Source: Balanoglossus misakiensis (taxonomy: Eukaryota > Hemichordata). From it: 64,000 nucleotides of DNA. Each line of letters begins with the position of its first letter. Position 1 is the first letter of the stretch. The notes under the pieces were generated by a model that saw only the letters and a list, made by a program, of their open reading frames with translations, searched no databases and was not told the origin of the DNA. Location of the stretch: the NCBI GenBank assembly GCA_040954595.2, contig CM082578.2, forward strand, positions 930,001 through 994,000, written 5' to 3'. The translations under genes and the position numbers were made by a program. Shown here piece by piece: positions 35,211 to 47,440 of this stretch.

Positions 35211-36018
35211 GGGACCATTCAGTTTTTACGGTGGGGGAGGCTGGCAAAATCCAGGGGGTCACTTAAATTTTGAAATCCAAAAGAGGGAGTCATCTTTTTT
35301 TCAAACGTTTAGGGGGGAGGTCATATACATGTACCCACCGATGCTAACTTTGAGTGGAGTGGCAACAGTAAAATTGGTCCTTTCAAACATTGAGATAATT
35401 TGCTTTTGACTTCATTAAAATGCAACTTTGAGCTACATATTTTACAAAGTTTTCTTATGTGGAAGGGGGACATCCCCTCCCACACCCATCCCCTTACTTT
35501 GCCACATATAGTGTACCAGGGCAGAATACTTGCCATCCCACCCCAACTGATGTTAACTTTGAGTGGCAAAAGTCAAATTTGTCCTCCCCAACATTAAGTT
35601 AATTTGCCTTTGAGTTCATTAAAATGCATTAATTGTATTTTACAAAATTGTCCTACGTACACCCACCCCTTCCACTTTTCTTGTTTTACCAATTCTACCA
35701 ACTATTGTATTGATGTGTCCTTTTAATTTATCCATAGACTTCTTTATTGCAACGCTATACTATTATACACTTCAAATTATAAATTTCTTTAAGAAATTTA
35801 GAATTGAGGTGTGAGGAGACCCTTTACCTAGTGTACATAAGATAAGGATGGCGAATGTTTTCGGGGTGGGAGGAGGGTCATCATATTTTGGTCCTGTCAA
35901 AGGGGGGGGGGGGTCATCATTTTTTTGGTCCTGGTTGAAGGGGGTGTCGGCCTGATTTTGAAAACCAATGACACAAACTTTTGCCCCCCCCCCCCCTCCA
36001 CCAAAACTGAACAGTCCC
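35211..36018. mobile_element. Harbinger-like MITE with TTA target duplication and G/C tracts
   Basis: TTA at 35208-35210 and 36019-36021. The ends are GGGACCATTCAGTTTTTACGG and the inverse GGGACTGTTCAGTTTTGG. Internal poly-G and poly-C runs (about 35900-35912 and 35985-35998) flank GTCATCAT motifs. A truncated relative lies at about 49202-49364. TTA duplications fit the PIF/Harbinger group (inference). It splits the right arm of the 29.1-36.2 kb element. Confidence 0.65.
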
Positions 36019-36222
36019 TTACTAAAGGACGTCAATGTCTGTTTACAGTCAAATGCATTGCCATCAGAAAAAAAATGCAAACAATTTCTTATGTTTGTAG
36101 TACGCACTTTTTGTATATCTGTAAACTGTGTCTCAGTTGTGAAATTCTAAGGAAATTTGTTCCTTGGGTAGAATAAAGGATTCTTAAACAAACTTAGTCA
36201 CGAAAGCTAAATGGTTACCTCA

Positions 36223-38780
36223 GAGAAACTGTGTTAAATTTGGTCATCATTGTTTTAAATCACACAAGACATTCCCACAGCTAAGTTACTGCAGCAGTCA
36301 GTTTCAACTCAGCTTGCAAATTGAGATCATGTCTTGTGTTCATCGAGACTGTCTGTAGTCGAGTTGACAGTCACTACAACTGTATTGCAAATATGGCAGG
36401 GTTGGGCAACTCTTCTAATTTGCATTTGAACACCTTTTCTGTTTGCGTCAAAATGATGAATAATGTTTCGTTTTCAAGAATGCCTTAATATGGGCACCCA
36501 AAACAAGACAACTGCATTGCAAATGGCATTTTCATTCAACTCTCCTGGGTACCTAAAACAATTTCAACATGGTTGACATGGCAATATTAGACAACTGTTC
36601 TAATTTGCATAATCCAAAATGGCCGCAAAATTTCTCTAACATGTTAATTTCCCATATTTGTCTTAAATGGTGTGTAATATCGAATTTGCAGGGTTTCCAT
36701 TAACATGGGTACCTAAAACAATTTCAACATGGTTGACATGGCAATATTAGACAACTGCTCTAATTTGCATAATTCAAACACCTGCTGGATAATTTAACTT
36801 TTATTTTTGCCATTCTTGTCCCATGATTGTATGTATTATATCTCATAACAGGCAATTAAGTGTGCTAATTGTCAAGCCAATCTTAATTCTTCATCTGCAC
36901 CACAAATCAGATGCAAGGTTTAGGACTGGGAGTGTATGTGGGAGCAGCATATAGGGGCCTACAGGTATCTTTAATGGCAAGTCTTCGGTTAAAGCCAGAA
37001 GGTTTTCAGGTTGTAGGCCTCTATTGTATCTGCAACAGTTTCTATCACCTCCATCCCACTGGCCGGCACCCGAGGGGGGGTGGGGGTACTTCAAAATTTT
37101 TCGGATGGTAGTCTGTCGCCCCAGTCGATAACATCAACACGTGTAAATGCCCAAAATCTGACCTAGTTGGATTATAAGTCAAATTTTCTGGTCATTTACC
37201 CCAAGTTTTACTTAAAGACTACATACCTATACACCTTTGTATGGGAGAACACATCCCCCACCCCCCTGCCAACACTAATTGGACAACTTTATTCTTGTTA
37301 TACTTCTTTATAAGTCTAAATGTTCAGTAAGAAAAGGCAACAAGTTATTGAAGCTGCTGACCATGCAAACTATGATGAAGTATATTTTTTTCCTAGCTGT
37401 ACATGTACAGTATAATTGGCCCAATGTACCAATTGGAGATGTGTGCCTTACAAGCAACACAGGTTGTATATCCAAGCCTTGTCTGTTGGCACTATGAAGG
37501 GTATTGGAAGAATGTCTCTGCTGGCCACTTTGGCCAGCCACTTTTGGCCAGCAGACTATCAAAAGGGTCAAGAAAATAGCCCTAAAAGGTATGGCACTGT
37601 ATGCAAATCTAGTGCAGGAGTGGATTGATACATTTCCCATCACTGTACATGCATCATCCTGTATGGATGATATGTACTCTAGCATTATGCACCAGATAAA
37701 AATGGTCAAAATTGCAAAAAAAGGAGATGAAACTCCCACTGTCCTTTAACGCAATCCATAGATAAAGAGACAACATGTTCAGGCATTGGATCTAAACATG
37801 GTGGATACTGACGAGGGTGTGGTGAATGATGGTGAATCCCTGGATGTTTTGAGGTTGGAATTCTGAAAAGGATTCCCATCGTGAGATTGAGGAACAGGAT
37901 GATGCAGAGGGGCTGGCTCTTTGTGACTCCTATCAGTGGGGATAGACATATATTTGGGATACAGAGGTTGCACTTCCTTGCTTCATGATTAGTACGGTAA
38001 CACTGCCAAATTTGCAACACAGTTGTATTGTTAAAGGTACCCATATGAATGTGCTAATCCTGAAAATACGATATTGCGCATCATTTTGGGAAACATGGCA
38101 AAATTTCACTTTTAGTGGTGATTGGCGGCCATTTTTGATTATGCAAAATAGAAAAGTTGCCAAACACTGCCATACTTGCAATACATAACCAATATGGATG
38201 CAAATCCTGAAATTTTAGATATTACACATAATTTTGAGAAAAAAGGGCCAAGTTTTATTTTAGAGAAGGTATTTGGCGGCCATTTTTGATCATGCATATT
38301 AGAAGAATTGTCCATCATTGCCATTTTGGCAACTCAGCTGGAATAGGTCTAGGCTCCCATATGAATGCCAATAAGCAAAAAACTTCATAGGAAAGAAAAT
38401 TTCTAGGTAGGAAAATTTTGACTCAACTTCTGGTTCTAATAATAGGTGTAAGGATGTGATCGTTTGATTTTGCAACATTTTACAATTTCAAGCTGTGTGT
38501 CTTTAACAGTTGTTGTTGTAGGGACAAATGGCTCAAACCATTCAGCTGACAATATAGCACTACACATTGTGCAGTACCTTTGACAATGCTTGGAACAATG
38601 TTGCAACAAAGCTTTGTGTTGAAGCTTGCTACAAGACTTGGCGTGCTGAAGCCTCTTATACTAGTCTTAGTTGAACCTCAGCTGTAACTACGTTTGTGAA
38701 ACCTTAACATTCAAATCTTTGGCCAAAGTTAGGGTTGCAAAGCTTCTTCAAAGTTTTGTGAACCTCAACAATGCTTTTCT
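36223..38780. other. Gene-free repeat-rich stretch
   Basis: Contains a ~163-bp direct repeat (CCTAAAACAATTTCAACATG at about 36553 and 36714) and a ~160-bp direct repeat (TGGCGGCCATTTTTGAT at about 38125 and 38272). A frame around 37300-37750 has a few coding-like stretches but is broken by stops. No gene is supported. Confidence 0.5.
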
Positions 38781-39050
38781 ATAGAAACCTTTAAACATGC
38801 GGGGGGGGGGAGGGGGGGACACCAACATCGTAGTCAGTGAGGTCATCTATGGTGGTGGGCGCGTCTTCCACTCGGCACTCCTCTGCGCACGCTTGGGGGA
38901 TAAAAAATGCATCAAAAACCCCTGGCGCGTCCTCGTTTGGCTCCTCCCACCCCTGGAAGACGCACAGGCGCTTCATCATCACCATGGACTCCGGTGAACA
39001 AAAGGATTCCGTAGGGATCCGTCCAGGTCCGCCCCTGCGGATAAAGAAGT

Positions 39051-40151
39051 CTAGCAGGTCGGGTATTTCATTTCCTGGACCACACAGCCAGTATAGGTGA
39101 GTTTCTCTAACGCCTCCACCGCGTCCCGCTCGCGGAATACTTCCGGCTTCTCAGTAAAAATAACTGGAAGGTGGCACTGAAAGGCGTGTTTCTTCAGTTT
39201 GCGCGTGGACCTCCGGCATCCCGGGAACGGACATGGAGAAGGGCCTGATGAGTAATGTGGAACAGAGGATAGGGGGCTCCTTCGGGCCGGCCTGGCGCTC
39301 CTCCAGCGGCGTTCGTCTTCTTTGGGCGGTTCCAGCGTCGGATACCGGATCGGTGATCGACGTCTGGGGCTGAGATCTCCCCAGCGTGACAAGGATGGTC
39401 GTTCACGGGAAGGTGGGCGGTCCCGCCTTTCCTCTCGAGAACGCTCCGGTCGCGGCGACCGGGTTGGGGATCTGGACCTAGTTGGGCTGCCGGGGTGGCG
39501 TCGAAGTTCCCAGGGGATTAGATATTCCCCCGCCTCCAACGTCGCTTCCAGCTCCAATGGGTTGATCAGTGACTGCAGCGGCAGCGTTTCTTGGCGTGGG
39601 GGTGATGGCTCCTGCAGCAGCCGTTGGTTTCCCCCGTCTCTCGCTACTGCTATTGGGGGTGATACACGGGTGCGGGGTGGGTCTGGCCCTTCCGACACCT
39701 CCATCGCCTGGTCCTTGTCGCCACCGAGTACCTGTTTTTCCAGCTGCGGATCCCGGAAGATGCTCAAAGTTTCCTCCAGGTCGACAGCTGCGGTGGTGGT
39801 TCTTGTGGGCTCTTGCGGGGAGATATGGCCAACGAATCCCCCACGTACGCGGCCTGGATTGAACTCCCGAGGTAGTGTGCAGGTTTTTATGGCTGCGTCG
39901 GATGGTACGGGCAGGTTGGCTTCGGTCTTTTCCTTCCCGTATACATGCATGGCCTCCTTCCGTACCGTGGACATCCATCCTATGTCGCCTAGAACCGTGG
40001 CTACTTGACAGTTCTCACGGAGCATCAGGAACATTGTATCCTCGTCTACACCAAGTTGCCTCAGTCGGGGGATGACACTGATGGGGTCCAACAGTTTCCC
40101 TCGGCCGCAGCGATAGCATATCTCCTCTAATTCGAGTTGTCTGGAATCCAT
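39051..40151 (-). CDS. Gypsy element third ORF (RS-rich, zinc-finger-like)
   Basis: A 366-residue open frame about 100 bp downstream of the integrase ORF, same strand. The N-terminal 75 residues look helical (MDSRQLELEEICYRCGRGKL..., with ISVIPRLRQLGV). The middle is Pro- and Arg/Ser-rich (about 220-310, many SPTR/SRSP-type repeats). Near the C-terminus CPFPGCRRSTRKLKKHAFQC resembles a C2H2 finger. It may be an accessory or displaced nucleic-acid-binding (Gag-like) protein. I recognise no family. Unlike its neighbours it is uninterrupted. Confidence 0.55.
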   Translation of the reverse strand: MDSRQLELEEICYRCGRGKLLDPISVIPRLRQLGVDEDTMFLMLRENCQVATVLGDIGWMSTVRKEAMHVYGKEKTEANLPVPSDAAIKTCTLPREFNPGRVRGGFVGHISPQEPTRTTTAAVDLEETLSIFRDPQLEKQVLGGDKDQAMEVSEGPDPPRTRVSPPIAVARDGGNQRLLQEPSPPRQETLPLQSLINPLELEATLEAGEYLIPWELRRHPGSPTRSRSPTRSPRPERSREERRDRPPSRERPSLSRWGDLSPRRRSPIRYPTLEPPKEDERRWRSARPARRSPLSSVPHYSSGPSPCPFPGCRRSTRKLKKHAFQCHLPVIFTEKPEVFRERDAVEALEKLTYTGCVVQEMKYPTC

Positions 40152-40256
40152 TCTTGGGACAAAAAGAAAAAAAAGAAAATTAACGGTTAGTGGGTCCTCG
40201 CCTGTGACGAGTCATAGCCCTACCCGATGGCATTTTCCCCTTTTCCCTGTGTTCCC

Positions 40257-41747
40257 TTAATCGTCGATCCCCTCCCCCTCGCAGTTCGGACAGTGGAAGG
40301 GATCAGTCGAGTTGACCTGCTTTTGGGTGAGATTGACGCATGTGCTGTGGAACCAGTCGTAACAGCTGTCACACTGGACCATCAGCTTCTCTGTGTCCGG
40401 CCCACGGCAGATACAGTAGGTCTGTTCCCGGTTTTTGTCCTGCGGATCAGGATCCCCACCCTTTAGGGGCAGTGACCTCTTGAATTTAACTATCCAGCTG
40501 GGCAGTTGCGCTTCCCTACACAACCTTATTCTGTCGTGGGTCGCGGTGGCGATGCGTCTCGGAAGTTTCACTCGGTACAAATATGGCGATAATTTCGCTA
40601 TCACTATTCCTGGTCCTTTCCATGGGGGGCTCAGTTTTTTACATTTCCCTCTCACCGTCACTGAGTCCAGAAGGTAGACGGGATCTACGACTTCATATGA
40701 ACGGAGTCGGGCCTTCAAGTCGTAGTCCCGCTTCATTCTTTCCTGGGTGACCTGCAGTTTTTCCTGAGCGAGGTCATGGGCTTCTTTGATGGCGCTCCCC
40801 AGGCTGCTCACATATTCTTCATGGTCTTGGGCTGGCGTTGGTTTCCCGAAGACCAGGTCGGCCGGTTGGTTCACTTCCCGCCCCAGCATAAGGCGATTAG
40901 GTGTGAATCCAGTATTTCTGTTTACGGAGGTCCGAATGGCTCCGGCGATTTGGGGTAGGAATTTGTCCCACTCGTTCTGTTTGCATCCATGAGGGTCCGG
41001 TTTTGCCGCTCCATCTGGCTGTTCGCGGAACAGCTGACTTTCGAAATTACTGCCTCTATCTGTGAATATCTCGAATGGCCATCCGAATCGAGAAAAGAAT
41101 TCCCCTACAGCTGCCTTAGCGGTTGCCTCTGCCGTTTGGGTAGGCAGTGGAATGCACTCTACCCACTTGGTGAATTGGTCGACCATGACTAGGATATATT
41201 CGTTTTTTCGGGGTGTCCGGGGCAGTGGTCCAAGGAAGTCCAGATGTACCCTTTCCATAGGTGATCCCACGTGGTATCGGGTCAGAGGGCACCTCGCATG
41301 TCGCTGTGGTTTCTTGTGCTTGTTGCAGTCGTGGCACGAGGCTACGTAGCTGCGTACATCATCTGCCATCCGATGCCAGTGGTACTTCATTTGGAGTCTG
41401 GCCAGCGTCCGTTGCACGCCCTGATGTCCCGCTGAGGGGATCGCATGGTTCAGTTCAATTACTTCCGATATCATTGTTCTGGGGATGACCAGTTTTCCTT
41501 CGCCATCATCCTCGGATTTCCTCCGGAGTACTGGCATCTTCCGGTCCACATAATATATCTCGCGGTTTATCCAGGCATGTTTTGCGGCGGTGCTGAGTAG
41601 GTCCAATGCGCTTTCCGCGGGGGTTTGACCAGTATCCAGCCATTCCAGTATCGGCCGTAGATCGGCATCCTCCTGCTGTTGCCGGTGTATCGTTTCCGAG
41701 GTTTCTCGCCACGGCGTGTCGGTCTCTGGCGAGCTGCTCCTGGTCAC
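40257..41747 (-). pseudogene. Gypsy integrase with C-terminal PHD finger (deleted active site)
   Basis: The N-terminal HHCC zinc domain is visible (NHAIPSAGH, then CHDCNKHK), followed by core blocks with HLDFLGPL (first Asp) and FTDRGSNFES (second Asp). After QLFRE the frame jumps; a short alternate frame reads an NSQMERQNRTLMDA-like segment, so the stretch carrying the catalytic Glu is deleted and frameshifted. The barrel-like C-terminal part precedes a PHD finger (CICRG, CDSCYDWFHSTC, CPNC). A PHD in this position could direct integration to histone marks, as chromodomains do in chromoviruses (inference). Confidence 0.75.
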
Positions 41748-41768
41748 CGTGCATACCTTGGGGTCCTC

Positions 41769-42599
41769 CTATTCCGCCTGTGTATCTTCACTGAAGGAGG
41801 TGTCCTCTCCCATGGAGTCTATTCCGATTGACTTTAGTATTTCGTCGAAATCGAATCCTTCTCCTGGGTCCTCTGGGGGGTCTGCGAGGTGGTCACTCGC
41901 TTCGTCTTCTTCGCTGCCTAAGTTTACCGTGCAGACGTCTTGCCTAATGTCATTGGATGGTTGTGAGGCTAACGGTATTACTTCGTCTACCCCGGTGACG
42001 AAGTCTCCCCAATTTCTGTGCGCTCGTTGGCAATAGTCACATCCGCCGCAGGGAAGTTCGTCCGGCGTAACGCTGTGGCGGTAGTGTCCCTGCAGTTCAA
42101 TTCTGGATAGGGCATCCGCGTTGAGGTGTTTGTTCCCCGGCCTATGCTGAACCGTCATGTTGTACTGGCTAAGTTCTTCCAACCACCGGGCCAATTGTCC
42201 TTGGGGCGCTTTAAACCTCAGCAGCCAGGCCAGACTGCTGTGGTCCGTCCGTGTTATGAAATGGTTCCCCAGCAAGTAGTGTCGGAATAACCGGGTAAAT
42301 CGTACTACTGCTAGGAGTTCTTTTCGGGTCGTGCAGTACCTTGTTTGTTCGGGTGTTAATGCGAAGCTGGCGTATGCGCTCACTCGTTCTTCTCCATCCT
42401 GCACCTGGAGAAGTTCCGCTCCCACGGCAATGTCCGATGCGTCCGTGTCCAATGTGAACAGGTCTTTTGGGTTCGGTAACGTGAGTACCGGCGCCGATGT
42501 TAAGCAATCTTTTAGCGCCTCGAAGGCCAGCCGTTGCTCTCCGCCCCGCTTGAAAGGCTTTTTCCCGTAACTGCGTACAGCGGGCGGCCAACTTGGCAT
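41769..42599 (-). pseudogene. Gypsy RNase H domain
   Basis: Contains FTLDTDASDIAVGAEL, TDHSSLAWLL and NADALSRIE, characteristic of retroelement RNase H. It is out of frame with the RT ORF, with indels at about 42560-42640, and ends in a stop before the integrase ORF. Confidence 0.75.
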
Positions 42600-42630
42600 G
42601 ATCCTTTATAAACGAGCGGTGTTAATTGGC

Positions 42631-43537
42631 TTACCCTGCGAAAAGTTCCACCTCCTTGGTGTTTTTTGGTGTCGGCCAGTTGCGTACCACGTCAACGGAA
42701 CGCGGGTCCTGTCCTATGGTTCCTTTGCGGACAATCCGCCCCAGGAACTCCACCTCTGTCTGAAACAGTTCACACTTGCGGGGGCGTAGTTTCAACCTGT
42801 ATTCCCGGATCCGGGTGAACACGTCTCGCAGATTCTGGAGATGGTTTGCAAAGTCCGCCCCAAGTACCATGATGTCGTCTAAAAATGCTAGTACTACCTC
42901 CCATGTCAGCCCACGCAGCACCAGATTCATGGCTCGCGAGTATGTGGCAGTGGTGTTGCACAGGGCGAAGGGCATACGGGCGAATTCATACAGCCCGTAC
43001 TTTGTGGTAAAGGCAGTCTTCTTGCGGCCCTCTTTGTCCACTTGTATTTGCCAGTACGCTGAATTGGCATCTAGTTTCGAGAACCACTCGTTCCCGGCCA
43101 GCGTGTCCATGCAGTCCTCTATCAGCGGCAAGGGGAATACGTCTTTTCCGATCACATTGTTCAGCGACTGATAGTCGACGCACCAGCGGACTGTCCCGTC
43201 CCTCTTCCTTACCAATACTGGTGCCGAAGCCCATTCTGATGTTGAAGGTTGGATTACCCCTGACCGCAGCATTTTCTTGAGGTGGGTCTCCTCCTCCCCC
43301 GCGAAGCGTAGTGGGGTTCGGCGCATCCTCTGCTTCACTGGTCGCGCGTCCCCTGTATCGATACTGTGCGCAAGGGCTGTGAAGTTCCCCAGGTCATATT
43401 CATTTGCAGCAAAGACATCCTGGAACTCGATTAGTAGCTCTTTCATTTCATGGGACTGTTTCTCCGTCAGATTGGCTGCTGATTTTTCTGACAATTCCCT
43501 CAAGTGGTCTGGGAGCTCGTCTTCGCCATGCGGTTAA
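42631..43537 (-). pseudogene. Gypsy reverse transcriptase
   Basis: Shows VLVRKRDGTVRWCVDYQSLN, LDANSAYWQIQV, TKYGLYEFARMPFALCN and the catalytic box VVLAFLDDIMVL. The polymerase motif is intact, but the frame stops at 42631 where the fingers-connection region should continue, and the 5' side is cut by the DIRS-like insertion. Confidence 0.75.
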
Positions 43538-44062
43538 GTTTCTGTGAGTAGTTCAAGCTCGTTGACTGTGCCTGTGGCGATTATTCTCACATCCTGAAGG
43601 AACGAACCGAATTGAAGTAGCTGTCTTCCCTTGACCTCGGAGTGGACACATCCCTTTCAAAGAAATAACTTATAACCTATGACATGAATATTTAAATAAT
43701 ATCCCATATACACCTGCCTTACGGACGAGCCACCATCTTTTCCTCTCGGCTTCAAGTGAGTAGCACAGTTCCTGAAGCTCCTGGGTTTTTCTGGGAGCGT
43801 TGGTGAGTGTTTTAAACACAGGTAGGTGTTTGTATTTCATTTTTAGACCGATATGTTATCCCAATTTTTGCCTTGGACGTTGTATATTTTCCTGTTCAGC
43901 TTTTTGATGGATGTATTTTTTTTCCTTTGTCAGTTTTCATACACATGTGTCAACCATTTTGGATTTGTGGAGCACATGTGTGGTGAAATGTTGAGAATTT
44001 TTTCTTGCTATTTTTGTCTAATACGTTTTAGTGTAGGCATGCTTCTGTGTTCTTGCAGAACC

Positions 44063-45395
44063 ATGACTGACTTGCTTGCTGCCGTTGTCGAAGATAGTTC
44101 TGCAGACATGAGTGCTAATGACTCTGTGAATGTTACACCAGGCCAGCATAGTGGGACAGCAAATCGTTCTTCTGTTCCGTAGTCTCAGGTCCTTACGGAG
44201 ATGGTGTCAGGCCTGGCCAAGTCCGTCCAACAGTTGACTGAAAATCAGAAGAAATGGTTAGGTCCTGCCAGAGATGGTCGCCGTACCAGTGAAATGGACC
44301 TGGAAGCGAACGCAGCGGATGGCATTCCCCTTGCTTGCATTGGGGTAGCAGGTCCTTCGGGTGCACACGAGGTGCTTCCTCCATTGAGTGACTGTACCTG
44401 TCGCCAAGGCCCAGTTTCTGTGGCCCCTGAGTCTCTTCGAGACGTTCGTGCACAGGATAAACACGCTGGTCGTGTTAATTTCCTACTGGATGTGGATTCA
44501 GACGACTCTTCGGATGTCGAGTCACCACCTCATCGCCGTTCATCGTTTCGGAAAGAGAAATCCAGAAGAAAGAAAGGTAAGAAGAAAGACAATAAGTCTA
44601 AGGCGTCACCAGTTTCATCAGGCAATTCTTCTTCTACTGGAAGTTCAGATTGTGAGTTTGATAACCCACATGACAGAAATACTGGTGTGGAGTTTTCCAA
44701 GTCGGTCCGGTCTTGGTTTATACAGCAACGTACAAATGCTCTGAGTGCAGATGACAAAAAGGAAATGAAGGAACGTTATGAAGTGTCTTCAAAACATGAG
44801 AAATTATTCTTATCTCCTGCTCTGCCTGAAAATCTGGCTACTCATTGGGAGAAGCAACCAGTTACTAAACCTATGATGCAGCAGGACCATAGAATTCGGA
44901 AAGCTGCTGATAATTTATTGTTGTCGCAACTTCCGTTGTTGGAAATTTTGCAGACGGCTCATGATGGTGTCAATTGATCCACAAATTCTTCTAACTACCA
45001 TTCAACTTAGTATTACTCTGTTCGGTAGTGCTTTTCGTGGTCTACAGATAGCAAGACAGAAGGCCTTTGAATCTGTGCTTCCAAATATGTATGCTTCTTT
45101 GAAGAAATTGGAACCATCCATGGCTACATTATTTGGAGATGAGCCACTGAAGGAGGCAAAGAAGGCAAAGCAGGCCCATAATGTTGTGGTTGATATGACC
45201 TCTAGGGGTCAAGGGTCAACTGGAAGTGCAGCAGGCCAGTTCCGCAAACGCCCCATGTCTACCTACAAGTCCAGGTATGGCCAAAGTGGATATGGTAAGC
45301 GGTCTCAATACTCCAAGTTTATACAGTATGGTTCTTCACCCAAGTTTGCGAGAACTGATGGCGCTGGTCAGTCCTTTCGTGGCAAAAAACAGTGA
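44063..45395 (+). pseudogene. DIRS gag-like region
   Basis: Starts MTDLLAAVVE, has an in-frame TAG at 44180-44182, and shifts frame near 44970. It has a Ser/Lys-rich basic middle (KKGKKKDNK) and a Gly/Ser/Arg tail (YGQSGYGKRSQ). Position before the RT and composition fit a DIRS Gag; no diagnostic motif. Confidence 0.55.
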
Positions 45396-45479
45396 TGTTT
45401 TCCCTCATCAAGAGCAGTTACTTACTCATCCCCAGGTAGGGGGTCGTCTAGCTTTATTTCTTCACCAGAGTGGCGGCAG

Positions 45480-47440
45480 CTAACTTCAGACCCATGGATA
45501 CTAGAAACAGTGCAAGGTTACAAGCTGGAACTCGTGTCAACACCAGTGCAGTCGCATCTACCAGTTACGGCTGTTCAGTCATGCCATGTAGATTTGATCG
45601 ACACAGAAATACAGTCTTTGTTACAAAAGGCGGCAATACATCCAGTGGTACCAGTTCAAGGTCAGTTTGTGTCAACAATATTTCTAGTACCCAAAGTGTC
45701 AGGAGGTTGGCGCCCGGTTTTCAACCTGAAATCACTCAATCGGCACATTGCTTATCAGCACTTCAAGATGGAGGGCCTTCAGCATGTCAAGGCGCAACTT
45801 CGTCCAGGCGACTTCATGGCCACAGTAGACCTGAAGGATGCATATTTCACTATCCCAATTTTTGTAGATCACAGAAAGTTTCTTCGGTTTATTTGGAAGG
45901 AGACGATGTTCGAATTTGCAGTTCTGCCGTTCGGCATTGCCAGTGCTCCTCGAGTTTTTACGAAAATGTTGAAGCCAGTCGTCGCTCAGTTTCGTCGCCA
46001 AGGTATTTGATGTGTAATTTATATAGACAACCTCCTGATCCTGGGGGAATCCAGGAAGTTTGGCCAAGCGAATGTAGAGACAGCTGTGCAACTTCTGCAG
46101 AGTGTAGGTTTCCTCGTAAATTGGGAAAAATCCAAACTTCAACCAAAACAGCAAGTTCAGTTTTTGGGTATGATGATCAACTCCATAGACATGACGATCA
46201 GTTTCCCACAGGAAAAGGTACAGAAACTCCAATCAGAATGTTGCTGGGAAAAGAAGTGGTCACTGTGCGTTGCCTAGCAAAGGTGTTGGGGCGAATGACA
46301 GCAGCTCTGGAGGCGAAAACTGTGGCGCCACTTCATTACCGGGCTCTTCAGAAAGATCAGCTGAAGGTGTTCGCTCTGACAGGGTGCTTCGATTCCCCAT
46401 TGAGTCTCTCTCGAGCAGCAAAGACAGAGTTGAGATGGTGGGTAGAATGTCTTCATGCGTGGAATGGCAAGTCCCTACTACCAAATACACCGCAACTGAT
46501 AGTTCAGACAGATTCGTCCATCAGAGGATGGGGAGCAGTATGCGGGCACAACTCGGCACAGGGACAGTGGAACCAGAGTCTCCACATAAATCAGCTGGAG
46601 ATGCTGGCAGTTTGCAGAGGATTGGAGCGTCCGGCAAGTCATCTGCAGGACATCTGTGTCGAAGTCCAGTGAGACAATACATCAGTAGTGTCTTACATCA
46701 ACCGTCAGGGAGGCACTCGGTCTTGGCCTCTGAGCGAGTTGGCGGCCAGTCTATGGTTGTGGTGCCTGAAGCGCAACATTATACTATCAGCAGTGCATCT
46801 GCCGGGGAGAATCAATTAAGAGGCGGATTACCTTTCGCGAAAATTCAACGACAATCTGGAATGGCAGCTCAACCCAGTTGTGCTCCAGAAAGCCCTCCGG
46901 ATGTTACAGTGGATACCGCAAGTGGACCTGTTTGCGACACATCTGAATGCACAGCTTCCTCGTTACGTCTCTTGGAAACCAGATCCACAAGAGTGGCGAA
47001 TAGACGCATTTTCCATTCAGTGGAACAAGCTGGTAGGCTATGTGTTTCCTCCGTTTTGTCTTCTTCCAAGAATTCTGCACAAAGTTCATCAGGACAAGGC
47101 ACGCATAGTTCTGGTGGCCCCAGTGTGGACGACTCAACCCTGGTATCCGGATTTGCTTTCACTTCTGATACAAAATCCGTTATTGCTCCCACAAGTCCCA
47201 GACCTGTTAGTCGATCTGTTGACAGGGCAGAATCATCCACTCGCAAACCAAATGTTGCTAGCCGTGTGGCCGCTCTCAGGTGTACTCTCCGAGCAAGAGG
47301 CATATCTGAAAGGGTGTCTAAAATTATCCTCCAAAGCATCAGACGAGGCACTGCAAAACAGTATGAGTCAGCCTGGCGTCGCTGGAATCGTTGGTGTCAA
47401 AGACAAAAGGAAGATCCTATTTCAGCGCCTATCCCTATAG
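45480..47440 (+). pseudogene. DIRS reverse transcriptase-RNase H
   Basis: RT blocks are VSTIFLVPKVSGGWRPVFNL, LKDAYFTIPI and LPFGIASAPRVF. A TGA precedes the catalytic box, which reads YIDNLL rather than YIDD. RNase H-like PQLIVQTDSSIRGWG follows in another frame, then a DIRS-type C-terminal segment (QVDLFATHLNAQLP, near 46915). At least three frame changes; inactive. Confidence 0.75.

Larger units (their letters stand above)
29107..36222. mobile_element. ~7.1-kb element bounded by ~0.7-kb inverted repeats
   Basis: The left arm (about 29107-29795) and right arm (about 34795-36222, lengthened by the MITE at 35211-36018) are diverged inverted copies beginning AGGTAACCATTTAG. Shared blocks include CTAAGTTTGTTTAAGAAT, TCTGATGGCAATGCATTT and GCTATTTTGTCAGTGAAAT. 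The roughly 5-kb interior has no open frame with a recognisable domain. It could be an old non-autonomous transposon or two inverted copies of one repeat. Arm fragments recur near 36290-36360 and 38400-38570. Confidence 0.55.

Noticed and set aside
37300-37760. Possible decayed coding sequence on either strand
   Set aside because: Stops break every frame and no motif is recognisable; the 143-residue minus frame has no supporting splice or domain evidence.
39322-40008. Plus-strand 228-residue open frame
   Set aside because: Antisense shadow of the GC-rich, Arg/Ser-coding third Gypsy ORF; no domain recognised.
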